A stretch of DNA of 64,000 nt, from positions 214,832-278,831 of the forward strand of contig JACIWA010000001.1 of NCBI GenBank assembly GCA_014361195.1. Direction: 5' to 3'. The notes beneath the pieces were generated by a model, which was not told the DNA's origin, searched no databases, and saw only the letters and a list, made by a program, of their open reading frames with translations. How positions within the stretch are numbered: the stretch's first letter is position 1; each line of letters opens with the position of its first letter. Positions 26,827 through 36,488 of the stretch are shown one piece after another. The translations under genes and the position numbers were made by a program. Source of the stretch: Thermoplasmatales archaeon. GTDB taxonomy: Archaea > Thermoplasmatota > E2 > UBA202 > JdFR-43.

Positions 26827-28140
26827 CTAGAACTGGAAAAGATAGGATTGCTTGCCCTTCATCTCATATTTTTTAACATTTTCATATATTTCCCTAGCCT
26901 TTTCCTTATCTATGCTCAATATTGCGGAAATTTCATCTTCACTTAAATCAAATTTTGCAAGTATTTTTATTCCTTCATCACTTATCAACAAATTTCTCAA
27001 AATTTCGACAATCTCAAGAGTTTTTTTAGATGATGCATGAATTTTTTCTCCTATCTTCTTTGCTGCGCTCAGCTTTGCCTGCCTTATTGCCTTACTTTTC
27101 GCCATCTCTCTCAACCAGCGGGGAAAATAGCATGCCCTACCTTTTACCTCCTTTCTCCTTGAAATCGCGACACACCCGCTCATCAAATCACTTGCATAGC
27201 TCCACATTCCATAATATTGCCTTTTCCATCTTCTACCGAGAAAAACATCCGCTCTTGATAAATAATAATAAGCGGATGGCAAATCTGAAAAATGAAATAG
27301 ATGAGGTAAATTTTCATCTATCCATAATATTAAGCTCTCGGGTTCTTCATCAATCTCCCTTGCTGTTCTTACCGCTTTTTTAATATCCTTTGCCTCAAAA
27401 ATCTTTATAATACCTTCAAAAATATTCATTTCTCTATCCCTATATCCCAAGAAGGAGAGCATTTCCCTTCCTATTCTCTTGCTATATGATATTGATTGCA
27501 AATCATTTATTGCACTTCTCAAATCTCCTCCACTGCGATTTGCTATTACATAAAGTAAATTTTCATCGCAGATTATACCCTCATTGGCACAAATTTTTTT
27601 TAATAAACCAACAATTTCATCATTTCTTATCTTTTTGAATTCTATCAGCTTGCAAATTTTCCTCATCTCCTCCGCATTTCTAAAAAGCTCGTATAAATCA
27701 TTCGCTATAATTATTATCGGCTGTTTGCTTTTCTTTATTGTCTCTATTATTGCTTTCTTTCCTCCAAAATCACCCTCTCTCTCATATAAATTATCCGCCT
27801 CATCAAGAAGAATGAGTTTTTTCACTCCCTCCTTCCATTCTCCGCTTGTTCCATAGCCAATTGCTTCATTTACCGCGCCCGCCAGCGCAACCTCCTCAAT
27901 AACGCCTCTGCTTCTTTCATCGCTCGCATTTAGTTCTATCACATACCATCCAAAATCATTTGCAAGGGCATATGCGGAAGATGTTTTCCCTACGCCTGGC
28001 TTGCCATATAATATTACTGCTTTCTTCTCTGGCTTATTGCTTTCCCATTCTTCTGCCCATTTTTTTAGTTCAAGAATTGCCTCAGAGTTACCGACAATAT
28101 CTTTTAAACTTTTTGGCCTGTATTTTTCTGTCCAATTCAT
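26827..28140 (-). CDS. rfcL: Replication factor C large subunit
   Basis: The 437-residue AAA+ protein has RFC box MNWTEKYRPKSLKDIVG, Walker A YGKPGVGKTS (~45-54), Walker B LLDEADNLYER, and a C-terminal region with DLMSGCVAISRRKE and FPRWLREMAKSK typical of archaeal RfcL. The final residues KQSYLFQF match the PCNA-interacting motif found at the C-terminus of archaeal RfcL. It pairs with rfcS at 2175. It overlaps the upstream coiled-coil gene by four bases. Confidence 0.96.
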   Translation of the reverse strand: MNWTEKYRPKSLKDIVGNSEAILELKKWAEEWESNKPEKKAVILYGKPGVGKTSSAYALANDFGWYVIELNASDERSRGVIEEVALAGAVNEAIGYGTSGEWKEGVKKLILLDEADNLYEREGDFGGKKAIIETIKKSKQPIIIIANDLYELFRNAEEMRKICKLIEFKKIRNDEIVGLLKKICANEGIICDENLLYVIANRSGGDLRSAINDLQSISYSKRIGREMLSFLGYRDREMNIFEGIIKIFEAKDIKKAVRTAREIDEEPESLILWIDENLPHLFHFSDLPSAYYYLSRADVFLGRRWKRQYYGMWSYASDLMSGCVAISRRKEVKGRACYFPRWLREMAKSKAIRQAKLSAAKKIGEKIHASSKKTLEIVEILRNLLISDEGIKILAKFDLSEDEISAILSIDKEKAREIYENVKKYEMKGKQSYLFQF

Positions 28141-28832
28141 TTAAATTCAATTTCATTGAAAATATCTTTCTTGAATTCTTCTCTTATTATATCCCCCAAT
28201 TTTGTTGGTATTCTTATTCCATATTCCTCATAAACTTCAATCCCATCTCCTGTTATATATGATGGATTGAAAGGATCAAAATCGTGTGGAAGCTTCACAA
28301 GCTCATATTTATACTCTCCAGTTTCAATATCTCTTATGCAAACTCTATAGTTATATTTATTTAAAACAGTATAGCTCCCCTGCAATTTACTTACTAAATC
28401 CCTGTAGTAATTTATGCTATTTTTCAATTCTCTTATCTCATTTTCAAGTTCTCCAATTTTCTTTTTATGACTTTCCAGCTCCTGTAAAAGTTTTTCATTT
28501 TCATATTTCATTAAATCGCCCGTGGGATTTCCAACTTGTGATAATCTCATCCTCAAAATCTCATTTTCCCTATATAATTCAGTCAGCCATGAAAGCAATT
28601 TTTCATTCGCTGGCCTTTCTTCTTCAATTTTCTTTATTTTTCCTTCCAGCTCCTCTATTCTTTTTTTATAAATTTCTATTTCATTTTTTTCTCCCGCTTT
28701 TTCAACTTTCTCAACTTTTTCAACCCTTTCCTCTTTTTCCTCCTCTTTTGGCTTGGTTGTTATAATCATCACTCCGAACCATGCAAAAAGGAATAGCAGT
28801 ATTGCCACTATCGTGATTGAAACATTATCCAT
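28137..28832 (-). CDS. Membrane-anchored coiled-coil protein
   Basis: The 231-residue protein has one N-terminal membrane helix (~5-25), a charged KEEEKEERVEKVEKVEK stretch, a long coiled coil (~45-150) and a C-terminal globular region (~155-231) with YRVCIRDIETGEYKYELVKLPHDFDPFNPSYI. I recognise no family. Its stop overlaps the ATG of rfcL by four bases, so the two are probably co-translated. One could imagine a membrane-tethered scaffold, but nothing in the sequence shows a link to replication. Confidence 0.8.
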   Translation of the reverse strand: MDNVSITIVAILLFLFAWFGVMIITTKPKEEEKEERVEKVEKVEKAGEKNEIEIYKKRIEELEGKIKKIEEERPANEKLLSWLTELYRENEILRMRLSQVGNPTGDLMKYENEKLLQELESHKKKIGELENEIRELKNSINYYRDLVSKLQGSYTVLNKYNYRVCIRDIETGEYKYELVKLPHDFDPFNPSYITGDGIEVYEEYGIRIPTKLGDIIREEFKKDIFNEIEFK

Positions 28833-28861
28833 TTTATCACATATATATACATTTCATATTT

Positions 28862-30781
28862 CTAAACTTTTCGCTTTTGGAATACTTCTATTATATGCTC
28901 AACAATTTCTGGGTTTCTCAATGTTGTCACATCACCAAGCCTTTCATTATTTGCAATTTGCTTTAACAGCCTTCTCATTATCTTACCACTCCTTGTTTTT
29001 GGCAAATCTTCAACAAATATTATATCCTCTGGTCTTGCGGTCGGGCCAATCACCTTATCAACCTGCTTTATCAATTCCTTCTTCAATTCATCGCTTTGCT
29101 TAAATCCTTCCCTGAGGACAACATATGCGAGAGGGGCTTGCCCCTTTATTTCATGAGATATTGCAACAACCGCAGTTTCAGCAACCGCTGGATGGGTTAT
29201 CAATGCACTCTCCACCTCAGCGGTCCCAAGGCGATGACCCGCAACATTTAATATATCTCCGATTCTCCCGAGAAGCCAGAAATAACCATTCTCATCTATG
29301 AATGCTCCATCCCCTGTATAAAATTTATCATAGCCATATTTGCTCCAGTATTCCTCAATATATTTATCATCCGCTTTATATAAGCCGAGAAGCATCGATG
29401 GCCATGGCCTTGTTATCACAAGCTCTCCTTTTTGTCCAACTGGGCATACACCATTTTCATCTCTCACCTCCGCTTTAAGCCCTGGAAATGGGAATGTTGC
29501 GGAGCCTGGCTTGAGGGGCGTTATACCTGGCAATGGGGTTATTAAATGCATTCCAGTTTCAGTCATCCACCAGGTATCGACAATCGGACATCTTCTTTTG
29601 CCAATTACATTATAATACCAGAGCCATGCTTCAGGGTTTATCGGCTCACCAACAGAGCCAAGCAATCTTAGACTGCTCAAATCATGCTCATTTGGCCATT
29701 TCTCACCCCATTTCATTGCCATTCTTATTGCGGTTGGTGCGGTATAAAATATTGTAACCTTATACTTCTCTATAATTTCCCACCATCTACCAGGATCAGG
29801 ATAATCTGGAGCCCCTTCATATATTATACTTGTTGTTCCAGTTGCAAGAGGGCCGTATACAATGTAGCTATGGCCTGTAATCCATCCAATATCAGCGGTG
29901 CACCAAAAGATATCTTCATCTTTAATATCAAAAACCCATTTCATTGTTGTTGTAACTCCAACAAGATAGCCACCTGTACTGTGCATCACTCCTTTTGGCT
30001 TTCCAGTTGTTCCGGAAGTATACATTAAAAAGAGTAAGTCGCAAGCATCCATCACTTCCGGCTCACATTCGCTTGGCATACCTTTTATAATTTCATCCCA
30101 CCATACATCTCTTCCTTCTTTCATCTCCACACTCAAGCCCCCTCTTTTAACAACAATCACTTTCTCAACAGGCAAATTTTTGATACACTCATCCGCCTTT
30201 TCCTTATGATTTATCAATTTTCCTCTCCTATAATACCCATCACACGTTATAAGGTATCTCGACCCCGCATCCTCCATCCTGTCTTTCAGCGCCTCACTGC
30301 TGAAGCCCGCAAAAACAACAGAGTGGGGCGCCCCTATCCTGGCACAGGCGAGCATAGCTATCGGCAATTCTAGGATCATCGGGAGATAGATTGTTACAAC
30401 ATCTCCCTTTTTTACCCCTATGCTTTTGAGGGCATTTGCAAACTTGCATACTTCCTGATGCAATTCCTTGTATGTTATTTTTTTATTTTCTCCCATTTCT
30501 CCTTCCCATATATATGCGATTTTATCTCCTTTCTCATTCAACCATCTATCAATACAATTATATGAAGCATTTAATTTCCCGTTTATAAACCATCTATAAT
30601 AAGGAGGATTTGCATCCAAAACTTTATCCCATTTTTTATACCAATGAACCATTTCTTTCGCTCTTTTTTCCCAGAAGGCTATATAGTCCTCTCCTTCTTC
30701 ATAAACTTTTTTATCTTTTATCCATGCTCTTTTAACGAAATCATCTGGTGGCAATATTACTTCTTTTGATATCTCTTTCAT
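28862..30781 (-). CDS. acsA: Acetyl-CoA synthetase (AMP-forming)
   Basis: About 639 residues. It carries the full Acs signature set: WFINGKLNASYNCIDR, the AMP-binding loop LLFLMYTSGTTGKPKGVMHS, VFWCTADIGWITGHSY-like segment (DIFWCTADIGWITGHSYIVYG), WWMTETG and the C-terminal RSGKIMRR with the lysine that is acetylated in regulated homologues. It makes acetyl-CoA from acetate, ATP and CoA. The ATG at 30781 is preferred to the TTG at 30802 because a TTTAAGTA box lies about 26 bases upstream of it. Most peptide-fermenting archaea use ADP-forming enzymes; this one points to acetate use or scavenging. Confidence 0.95.
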   Translation of the reverse strand: MKEISKEVILPPDDFVKRAWIKDKKVYEEGEDYIAFWEKRAKEMVHWYKKWDKVLDANPPYYRWFINGKLNASYNCIDRWLNEKGDKIAYIWEGEMGENKKITYKELHQEVCKFANALKSIGVKKGDVVTIYLPMILELPIAMLACARIGAPHSVVFAGFSSEALKDRMEDAGSRYLITCDGYYRRGKLINHKEKADECIKNLPVEKVIVVKRGGLSVEMKEGRDVWWDEIIKGMPSECEPEVMDACDLLFLMYTSGTTGKPKGVMHSTGGYLVGVTTTMKWVFDIKDEDIFWCTADIGWITGHSYIVYGPLATGTTSIIYEGAPDYPDPGRWWEIIEKYKVTIFYTAPTAIRMAMKWGEKWPNEHDLSSLRLLGSVGEPINPEAWLWYYNVIGKRRCPIVDTWWMTETGMHLITPLPGITPLKPGSATFPFPGLKAEVRDENGVCPVGQKGELVITRPWPSMLLGLYKADDKYIEEYWSKYGYDKFYTGDGAFIDENGYFWLLGRIGDILNVAGHRLGTAEVESALITHPAVAETAVVAISHEIKGQAPLAYVVLREGFKQSDELKKELIKQVDKVIGPTARPEDIIFVEDLPKTRSGKIMRRLLKQIANNERLGDVTTLRNPEIVEHIIEVFQKRKV

Positions 30782-30824
30782 ATCGGGTGAATAAATAAAC
30801 AATACTTAAATTTTATGATGTGAA

Positions 30825-32657
30825 TTAAAAATCATGTATCCTTATTTTTCCATCTGATATTCTGCCTTCTGCAACAAGTGAATATATTGCAAAAACTGGT
30901 TCAACTTTTGGTTTCGCATAAACCCTTAAATTATAACCCTCTTTATTTTTTTCATTTACATATATCTTAATTTCCACATCCGCATTCTTTACCTTTGCAA
31001 ATTTTGAAAATTCTTTTCCATATTTTTCAGTTAAATTTTGATTAAAAATCCAGTTTCCATCAATTTCTGGGTATTCATTAACAACCTTAAAATCTTCAAA
31101 GGTTTCAATAAATGGATCTTCATAAAAAGGCATATCTATCTTGAAAGTTGGCAAATAAATGTGTGCCCAATCATTGAAATCATATTGACCATTGCTTCCA
31201 TCAGAATAATCAAAAAGATATTTCCCATCTTTTGAAAAGAACCATGGCTTGTTATAGATATATTGATAATTCATCACACTATAATAATCTTTTAGATAGC
31301 TATTGTATTCCTTTTCTGACATGCTTGGATATCTATCACCAAATCTTCTGCTCATAATATCTATACCAGGGAAAACGCCCGGCATAAGGCCGATGGTATG
31401 ACCTAGCTCATGTAAAACAGTTTTTGCCAGCATAACTCTTATTTCTCTCGGAGTAAATGCAAGTCTCTTTTTAATTGAATTAAAATCATTGCTTGTATAA
31501 ATTGTATCAAACTTATTGTAGTTTAAAGGTGTGGCAAATCCTCCGCCGTCCTCCCTTGAGCCAATTATTACATATCTAAATATGCCCTTTCTCTCGTCGG
31601 GAAAATGGTCGCGATAAAAAGCTAGGATTTGTTTCCCAATAACATCATCCGGATTTTTTATATTGGGTAAGAGTTCCCCTCCGCCATTCGGATACTGCTT
31701 CATCCATCCATCATCAATATAAACATTTATTCCATGGTGTGCAAACCTTTCAATTATCATTTGCTGGGATTCTTTATAAAATACATGCTCAATGTCAATA
31801 ATACCTCTCTTTTCCATTCCATCTGTTTCTATATAAATATCTGGTTGAAACGGATCCGCAAAATATTTTCTCATCAAATATTCTTCATAATTTGTAAGCC
31901 CGTCTATATCTGGATCAAGATTTTTATGCTCATTATAAGTAAAGGGATCATATCCATAACGCCATTCCCAGGAAGTAGGAATGCCATCATTATCAAAATC
32001 CGTTTCTCTATCATCCTCAAGAGGATTTGTTCCCAATATGTTTACTTCTGTCCAATAGGGAATGCCATCATTATCAAAATCCGCTTGATAGAGATTAAAC
32101 CATATTTCATAGTTTTCTCCCAAATAATGCCCCAGCCCATCATTATCTCTCAGACAATCATCTCCTTTCCATTCGCCAATTCTATAATCATATCTTAACC
32201 TTATTTTTTCTTTATCTACTTCTTGCTCCCCAAAAATTCCCTTCTCTATTTCAATAATTGAAATTGTTACATCTGAAAATGCCTTTTCTTCCTCAACATC
32301 AAAAACCATAACGCTTTCATATCCCGCAGTATCCCAGGTTTCATAAATTCCGCTTTCTCCTATATAACCTTTAGTGCTCACTTCTCTCCCATCCACAGCA
32401 ATTTTATAATAAAATGATGGAGCATTTTTCCAGCTTCTTCCATAGCTTAGCATTTTTTCCATCAAGCTTCTATTTCTTATTCGCAATATCTCCACATAGA
32501 GAGCTTGATTTTCCATAGGACTTATTCTATCATCGATAACCTTTCTTTCCTCAGAAGGATGAGGAAATTTATAAAAAAATAAGATAATGGCTGATATAAG
32601 GATTATTAATAAAGCGACAAATGAAATCGCAATAAATGAAATCTTTTTCTTTTTCAT
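30825..32657 (-). CDS. Exported zinc metalloprotease with calcium-type repeats
   Basis: The 610-residue protein has an N-terminal membrane anchor/signal (~6-30), a beta-rich region, two or more D-x-D-N-D-G calcium loops (DFDNDGIPYWTEVN, DFDNDGIPTSWEWRYG, DPDIDGLTNYEEY; ~200-265) and a metalloprotease domain. The zinc motif is HELGHTIG (His416, Glu417, His420) with a Met-turn in YYSVMNYQY. The usual third histidine of HExxHxxGxxH is a proline here; the Asp of the following PGID may replace it. Probably anchored outside the cell and active on protein. Confidence 0.85.
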   Translation of the reverse strand: MKKKKISFIAISFVALLIILISAIILFFYKFPHPSEERKVIDDRISPMENQALYVEILRIRNRSLMEKMLSYGRSWKNAPSFYYKIAVDGREVSTKGYIGESGIYETWDTAGYESVMVFDVEEEKAFSDVTISIIEIEKGIFGEQEVDKEKIRLRYDYRIGEWKGDDCLRDNDGLGHYLGENYEIWFNLYQADFDNDGIPYWTEVNILGTNPLEDDRETDFDNDGIPTSWEWRYGYDPFTYNEHKNLDPDIDGLTNYEEYLMRKYFADPFQPDIYIETDGMEKRGIIDIEHVFYKESQQMIIERFAHHGINVYIDDGWMKQYPNGGGELLPNIKNPDDVIGKQILAFYRDHFPDERKGIFRYVIIGSREDGGGFATPLNYNKFDTIYTSNDFNSIKKRLAFTPREIRVMLAKTVLHELGHTIGLMPGVFPGIDIMSRRFGDRYPSMSEKEYNSYLKDYYSVMNYQYIYNKPWFFSKDGKYLFDYSDGSNGQYDFNDWAHIYLPTFKIDMPFYEDPFIETFEDFKVVNEYPEIDGNWIFNQNLTEKYGKEFSKFAKVKNADVEIKIYVNEKNKEGYNLRVYAKPKVEPVFAIYSLVAEGRISDGKIRIHDF

Positions 32658-32739
32658 TAAAACAAATAAATTTTCCTTTTTTATAGATTACGGATTTAAC
32701 CAATATAAAGGTTATATATGGATAATAAATACCTCATGA

Positions 32740-33987
32740 ATGTATGAAAAAATAATAGCATTAACAATATTTGCTATATGCTATTCGATTGCAATTTCAA
32801 GAAAAATAAAAATAGCATATCTTGCAATTGCTTCTGCAATCTTCCTTGTTTTGCTGGGTATTGTACCCGCAAAATACGCATTTTTTGAAGCAATTAAATG
32901 GGATGTTTTGGCAATTTATTGGGGCTTTATGATGGTTTCATATATCTTTTTAGAAAGTGGTATGCCTTCACTTATTGCCCATAGAGTAATAAAAAAATTT
33001 AAGAAAGAGAAATATGTAATTTTTATTCTATGCGCCATAACAGCTTTTATTTCCTCTTTCATGGAAAATGTTGGAGTTGTTCTTATAATGGCTCCTGTTG
33101 CAATAGAAGTTGCAAAAAGACTTAAATCAAATCTTTTCTATTATATTGTCCCAATTGCCATAAGTTCAAATGTTGCAACAACAGTTACGATGGTTGCGGA
33201 TCCGCCTTCAATTATACTTGCTATAGAAACAGGAATGAATTTTTTTGATTTTTACTGGTTTTCTAACAGGGTGAGTATTGGGACATTATCTATTCTCGGA
33301 GTTGTTTTCGCTCTGCTTTCCCTTCTATTAATTTTTAGGAAATTGAATAAATCTTTTGAAATGGAGGATGAAAAAATAGAAGTTGATTATATTCCTTCAA
33401 TTATTTTCATCTGCGGTGTTTTAGCGCTCGCAATAGCCCCGTATTTTGGAATAAGAGTTGGAATTGTTGGTATAATTGTTGGTATAATATCTCTTGCTTT
33501 TGGAAGAAGAAAAATAAAAGAAATGATTTTTGAATTTGACTGGAATTCTTTCTTTTTTATAACAGGAATATTTGTTGTTGTTTCCTCTCTTGAACTAACT
33601 GGCTTGCTGGGAGATTTTTCAAACTGGTTCGGAAAATTGGGAATAAAAAGCTCAAGCATAATGGTTGCAATATTAGTTTGGATTTCCGTTGCAATCTCTT
33701 CATTTGTCGATAATGTTCCATATACAATAATCATGATACCTGTATGCAGGCAAATAGCAAGCGTATTAAACATTTCTCCTTATCCTCTCCTCTTTGGCAT
33801 GCTTATAGGCACTGGCATAGGAGGGAACATCACGCCCGTAGGAGCAACCGCAAATGTTTTTGCCTGCGGAATTCTGGAAAAGAATGGTTATAAAATAAAA
33901 TTGAAAGAATACCTTAAGATAAGCCTTCCTTTCACAATTGTTGCGGTTGCAACCTCCCATCTCTTACTGCAACTTTTCTGGCTCTGA
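32740..33987 (+). CDS. ArsB/NhaD-superfamily ion transporter
   Basis: This 415-residue membrane protein has about ten to eleven helices in two similar halves. Paired re-entrant loops carry SSFMENVGVVLIMAPVAIEVAK in the first half and SSFVDNVPYTIIMIPVCRQIA in the second, the arrangement of the ion transporter superfamily that holds ArsB, NhaD, CitM and SLC13 carriers. GTGIGGNITPVGATANVFA is the second-half signature. Substrate could be Na+/H+, arsenite or a dicarboxylate; the sequence does not decide. A TATA-like GGTTATATATGG lies about 28 bases before the ATG. Confidence 0.85.
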   Translation: MYEKIIALTIFAICYSIAISRKIKIAYLAIASAIFLVLLGIVPAKYAFFEAIKWDVLAIYWGFMMVSYIFLESGMPSLIAHRVIKKFKKEKYVIFILCAITAFISSFMENVGVVLIMAPVAIEVAKRLKSNLFYYIVPIAISSNVATTVTMVADPPSIILAIETGMNFFDFYWFSNRVSIGTLSILGVVFALLSLLLIFRKLNKSFEMEDEKIEVDYIPSIIFICGVLALAIAPYFGIRVGIVGIIVGIISLAFGRRKIKEMIFEFDWNSFFFITGIFVVVSSLELTGLLGDFSNWFGKLGIKSSSIMVAILVWISVAISSFVDNVPYTIIMIPVCRQIASVLNISPYPLLFGMLIGTGIGGNITPVGATANVFACGILEKNGYKIKLKEYLKISLPFTIVAVATSHLLLQLFWL

Positions 33988-34062
33988 AGTATTGCAATAA
34001 CTAAAATTTTGATAGGGAGAAAAATTTAAAAATTGTTAATCAATAATTTTTTTCATAATTGT

Positions 34063-34163
34063 GGCCTGGGTGGTGTAGCGGTAACATAAGGGACTGTGGA
34101 TCCCTTGACCCGGGTTCAAAATGCAGCTTGCCTGCAAGTTGCGTGGAAATCCCGGCCCGGGCC
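34063..34163 (+). tRNA. tRNA-His (GTG) with a 29-base intron in the T loop
   Basis: The acceptor stem GCCTGGG/CCCGGGC, a genomic G-1 (34063) facing C73 (34163), the D arm, and anticodon stem-loop AGGGA-CTGTGGA-TCCCT give tRNA-His. The T stem CCGGG/CCCGG is split: between TTCA and AAT of the loop lies extra sequence at about 34119-34147. That insert contains an 8-bp hairpin, GCAGCTTG-CCTG-CAAGTTGC. Removing 29 bases restores the 7-base loop TTCAAAT. Exact splice points are ambiguous by a few bases because of repeated A residues. CCA is not encoded. Confidence 0.88.
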
Positions 34164-34202
34164 CTCCCAAAATTTTTATTTATGTAAATTATAAAGGAAA
34201 GA

Positions 34203-35678
34203 ATGATTTTACTTGCCATACTTGACGGATGGGGATATACAAACAATAAAATAGGCAATGCGATTTATTATGCAAAGAAGCCAAATCTTGAAAGATACTG
34301 GAGAAGCTTTTCTAAAACATTGCTTGGAGCAAGTGGTGAGGATGTTGGCTTACCTTCATGGCTCGCTGGCAATTCAGAAGTAGGGCATATAAATATAGGA
34401 GCGGGAAGAATTGTTGAGCAGGAATCTCTTAAAATTTTGAAAAGCATTGAGAATGGCGATTTTTTTGAAAATAAGGTTTTAAATGAAGCAATGAAAAGAG
34501 CAAAGAAAAGCAGGTTGCATCTAATGGGCTTAATAGGAGATGGAGGAGTTCATTCAATGATGGAGCATTTATATGGCCTTCTTGAAATGGCAAAAATTAA
34601 AGGAGTAAAAGAAGTATATATTCACTCCTTCCTTGATGGAAGAGATACTCCTCCTAAGAGTGCAATTGGTTATATAAAGCAACTGGAAGATAAAATAAGC
34701 GAGATTGGAGTGGGTGAAATAGCGAGCTTAATCGGAAGATATTTTGCAATGGATAGAGACAGAAGATGGGATAGAATAAAAAAAGCATATGATATGCTTG
34801 TAAAGGGGAGGAGGAGAAAAGTAATAAATGCGGAAGAAGGAATAAAAGTAGCCTATATGCAAGGCGAAACAGATGAATTTATAAGTCCTACGGTAATAAA
34901 TGAAAAGGGAAGAATAAAAAATGGAGATGTTGTTATATTCTTCAATTTCCGCCCTGATAGAGCCCGCCAGCTAACTGAAGTATTTGTAAAGGAAGATTTT
35001 AATGCATTTCCTCGCTTGCCAATAAAAGTCCATTTTGTAACTCTAACAAAATACGATACTTCCCTGCCTGTGCCTTCCGCCTTTGAGAGCCAAATTGTAA
35101 ATAATACACTCGGTGAAATAATTTCTTTAAACGGGCTAAAGCAAGTTAGGATTGCAGAAACAGAAAAATACGCCCATGTAACCTATTTTTTTAATGGAGG
35201 GAGGGAAGAGGCATTTAAAGGAGAGGAAAGAATTCTTACCCCTTCTCCCAAGGTTGCAACATATGATATGAAACCTGAAATGAGTGCTTATGAAATCACT
35301 GAAATTGCACTAAAAAATATGGAAAAATATGATTTTATTGTTATAAATTATGCAAATCTAGATATGGTTGGGCATACTGGCTCATGGGATGCTACTTTAA
35401 AGGCAATTGAAGTAGTGGATGAATGCATTGGAAAATTAGTTGATAAAGTTCTCAGCAAAAGAGGTATTGCAATAATAACCGCAGACCATGGAAATGCGGA
35501 AGAAATGTTCGATGGCAACGAAATTAAAACATCTCATACAAAAAATCCAGTTCCATTTATTGTTGCTGGTTTAGATGTAAATTTGAAGAAAGGGGTTTTA
35601 GGAAATATAGCACCAACAATTTTAGAGATAATGGAACTGGAGAAACCAAAAGAAATGATTGAAAGTTTGATAACATAA
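34203..35678 (+). CDS. gpmI: 2,3-bisphosphoglycerate-independent phosphoglycerate mutase
   Basis: This 491-residue alkaline-phosphatase-superfamily enzyme interconverts 3- and 2-phosphoglycerate. The metal site starts at LAILDGWG, catalytic Ser58 lies in LAGNSEVGHINIGAGR, followed by HSFLDGRDTPPKSA, IGRYFAMDRDRRWDR, FFNFRPDRARQLT and the C-terminal metal ligands ITADHGNAEEM and KTSHTKNPVP. Length is that of the bacterial-type iPGM, not the shorter archaeal ApgM. It starts 40 bases after tRNA-His. Confidence 0.96.
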   Translation: MILLAILDGWGYTNNKIGNAIYYAKKPNLERYWRSFSKTLLGASGEDVGLPSWLAGNSEVGHINIGAGRIVEQESLKILKSIENGDFFENKVLNEAMKRAKKSRLHLMGLIGDGGVHSMMEHLYGLLEMAKIKGVKEVYIHSFLDGRDTPPKSAIGYIKQLEDKISEIGVGEIASLIGRYFAMDRDRRWDRIKKAYDMLVKGRRRKVINAEEGIKVAYMQGETDEFISPTVINEKGRIKNGDVVIFFNFRPDRARQLTEVFVKEDFNAFPRLPIKVHFVTLTKYDTSLPVPSAFESQIVNNTLGEIISLNGLKQVRIAETEKYAHVTYFFNGGREEAFKGEERILTPSPKVATYDMKPEMSAYEITEIALKNMEKYDFIVINYANLDMVGHTGSWDATLKAIEVVDECIGKLVDKVLSKRGIAIITADHGNAEEMFDGNEIKTSHTKNPVPFIVAGLDVNLKKGVLGNIAPTILEIMELEKPKEMIESLIT

Positions 35679-35680
35679 AT

Positions 35681-36481
35681 TTATCCAAAAGCAACATCTA
35701 AAAACATCATAACCGCAAATCCAATTATAGCGGAAATGGTGGCAAGATCTGAATTTCCTCCTCTTTGTGATTCAGGAATAATTTCCTCCACAACAACAAA
35801 AATCATTGCCCCAGCTGCAAAAGCAAGAGCATATGGGAGAATTGATTTAAAAATAGAAGTTGCAAAAGCACCTATTACCGCAAAAATTGGCTCAACAAGT
35901 GCAGATAGTTGACCATACCAGAAACTTCTCAAGGAAGAGAACCCCTCTCCTTTTAAAGGCATGGAAATGGCCATCCCTTCGGGAAAATTTTGTATTCCTA
36001 TACCAATTGCTAATGCTATCGCCCCATAAAAAGATGCCCCAGAAGCCACCGCTCCAAAAGCAACACCGATAGCCAAACCTTCTGGGATATTATGTAGGGT
36101 TATTGCAAGGACAAGCAATGTTGTTCTGCGCCATCTTGTTTTTATTCCCTCCGCTTCGCTTGTTTCAAGACCAAAATGGAGGTGAGGAAGAATTCTGTCA
36201 ATAATCAAAAGAAATATACTTCCTGTTAAAAATCCTGCAATTGCGGGAAACCATGGAAAATTTTTTCCTTTCATCATCTCAATAGATGGTGCAAGTAATG
36301 ACCAAAAACTTGCTGAAATCATAACACCACCAGCAAATCCAAGCATGCTTTTCAACAATTTTTTGTTCATCTCTTTGGTGAGAAAAACAATTGATGAGCC
36401 AAGTGCGGTTAGCCCCCAGGTAAAAAAACTCGCAATAAATGCCTGTATTACTGGATCAAAATTTTTTAAATATTCCAGCAT
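35681..36481 (-). CDS. ZIP-family metal transporter
   Basis: The 266-residue membrane protein has about eight helices and the paired ZIP metal-site motifs LHNIPEGLAIGVAFG and QNFPEGMAISMP, plus FLKSMLGFAGGVMISAS-like first helices and a short histidine-bearing loop (LPHLHFGLETSE). ZIP carriers import divalent metals such as Zn, Fe or Mn into the cytoplasm. The large 'GufA-like' subfamily is the closest fit. It faces gpmI tail to tail. Confidence 0.92.
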   Translation of the reverse strand: MLEYLKNFDPVIQAFIASFFTWGLTALGSSIVFLTKEMNKKLLKSMLGFAGGVMISASFWSLLAPSIEMMKGKNFPWFPAIAGFLTGSIFLLIIDRILPHLHFGLETSEAEGIKTRWRRTTLLVLAITLHNIPEGLAIGVAFGAVASGASFYGAIALAIGIGIQNFPEGMAISMPLKGEGFSSLRSFWYGQLSALVEPIFAVIGAFATSIFKSILPYALAFAAGAMIFVVVEEIIPESQRGGNSDLATISAIIGFAVMMFLDVAFG

Positions 36482-36488
36482 AACAAAA

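Noticed and set aside
34119..34147. Treating the tRNA-His insert as evidence of a tRNA pseudogene
   Set aside because: All stems pair fully, G-1:C73 is kept and the insert has its own hairpin, which fits an intron better than decay.
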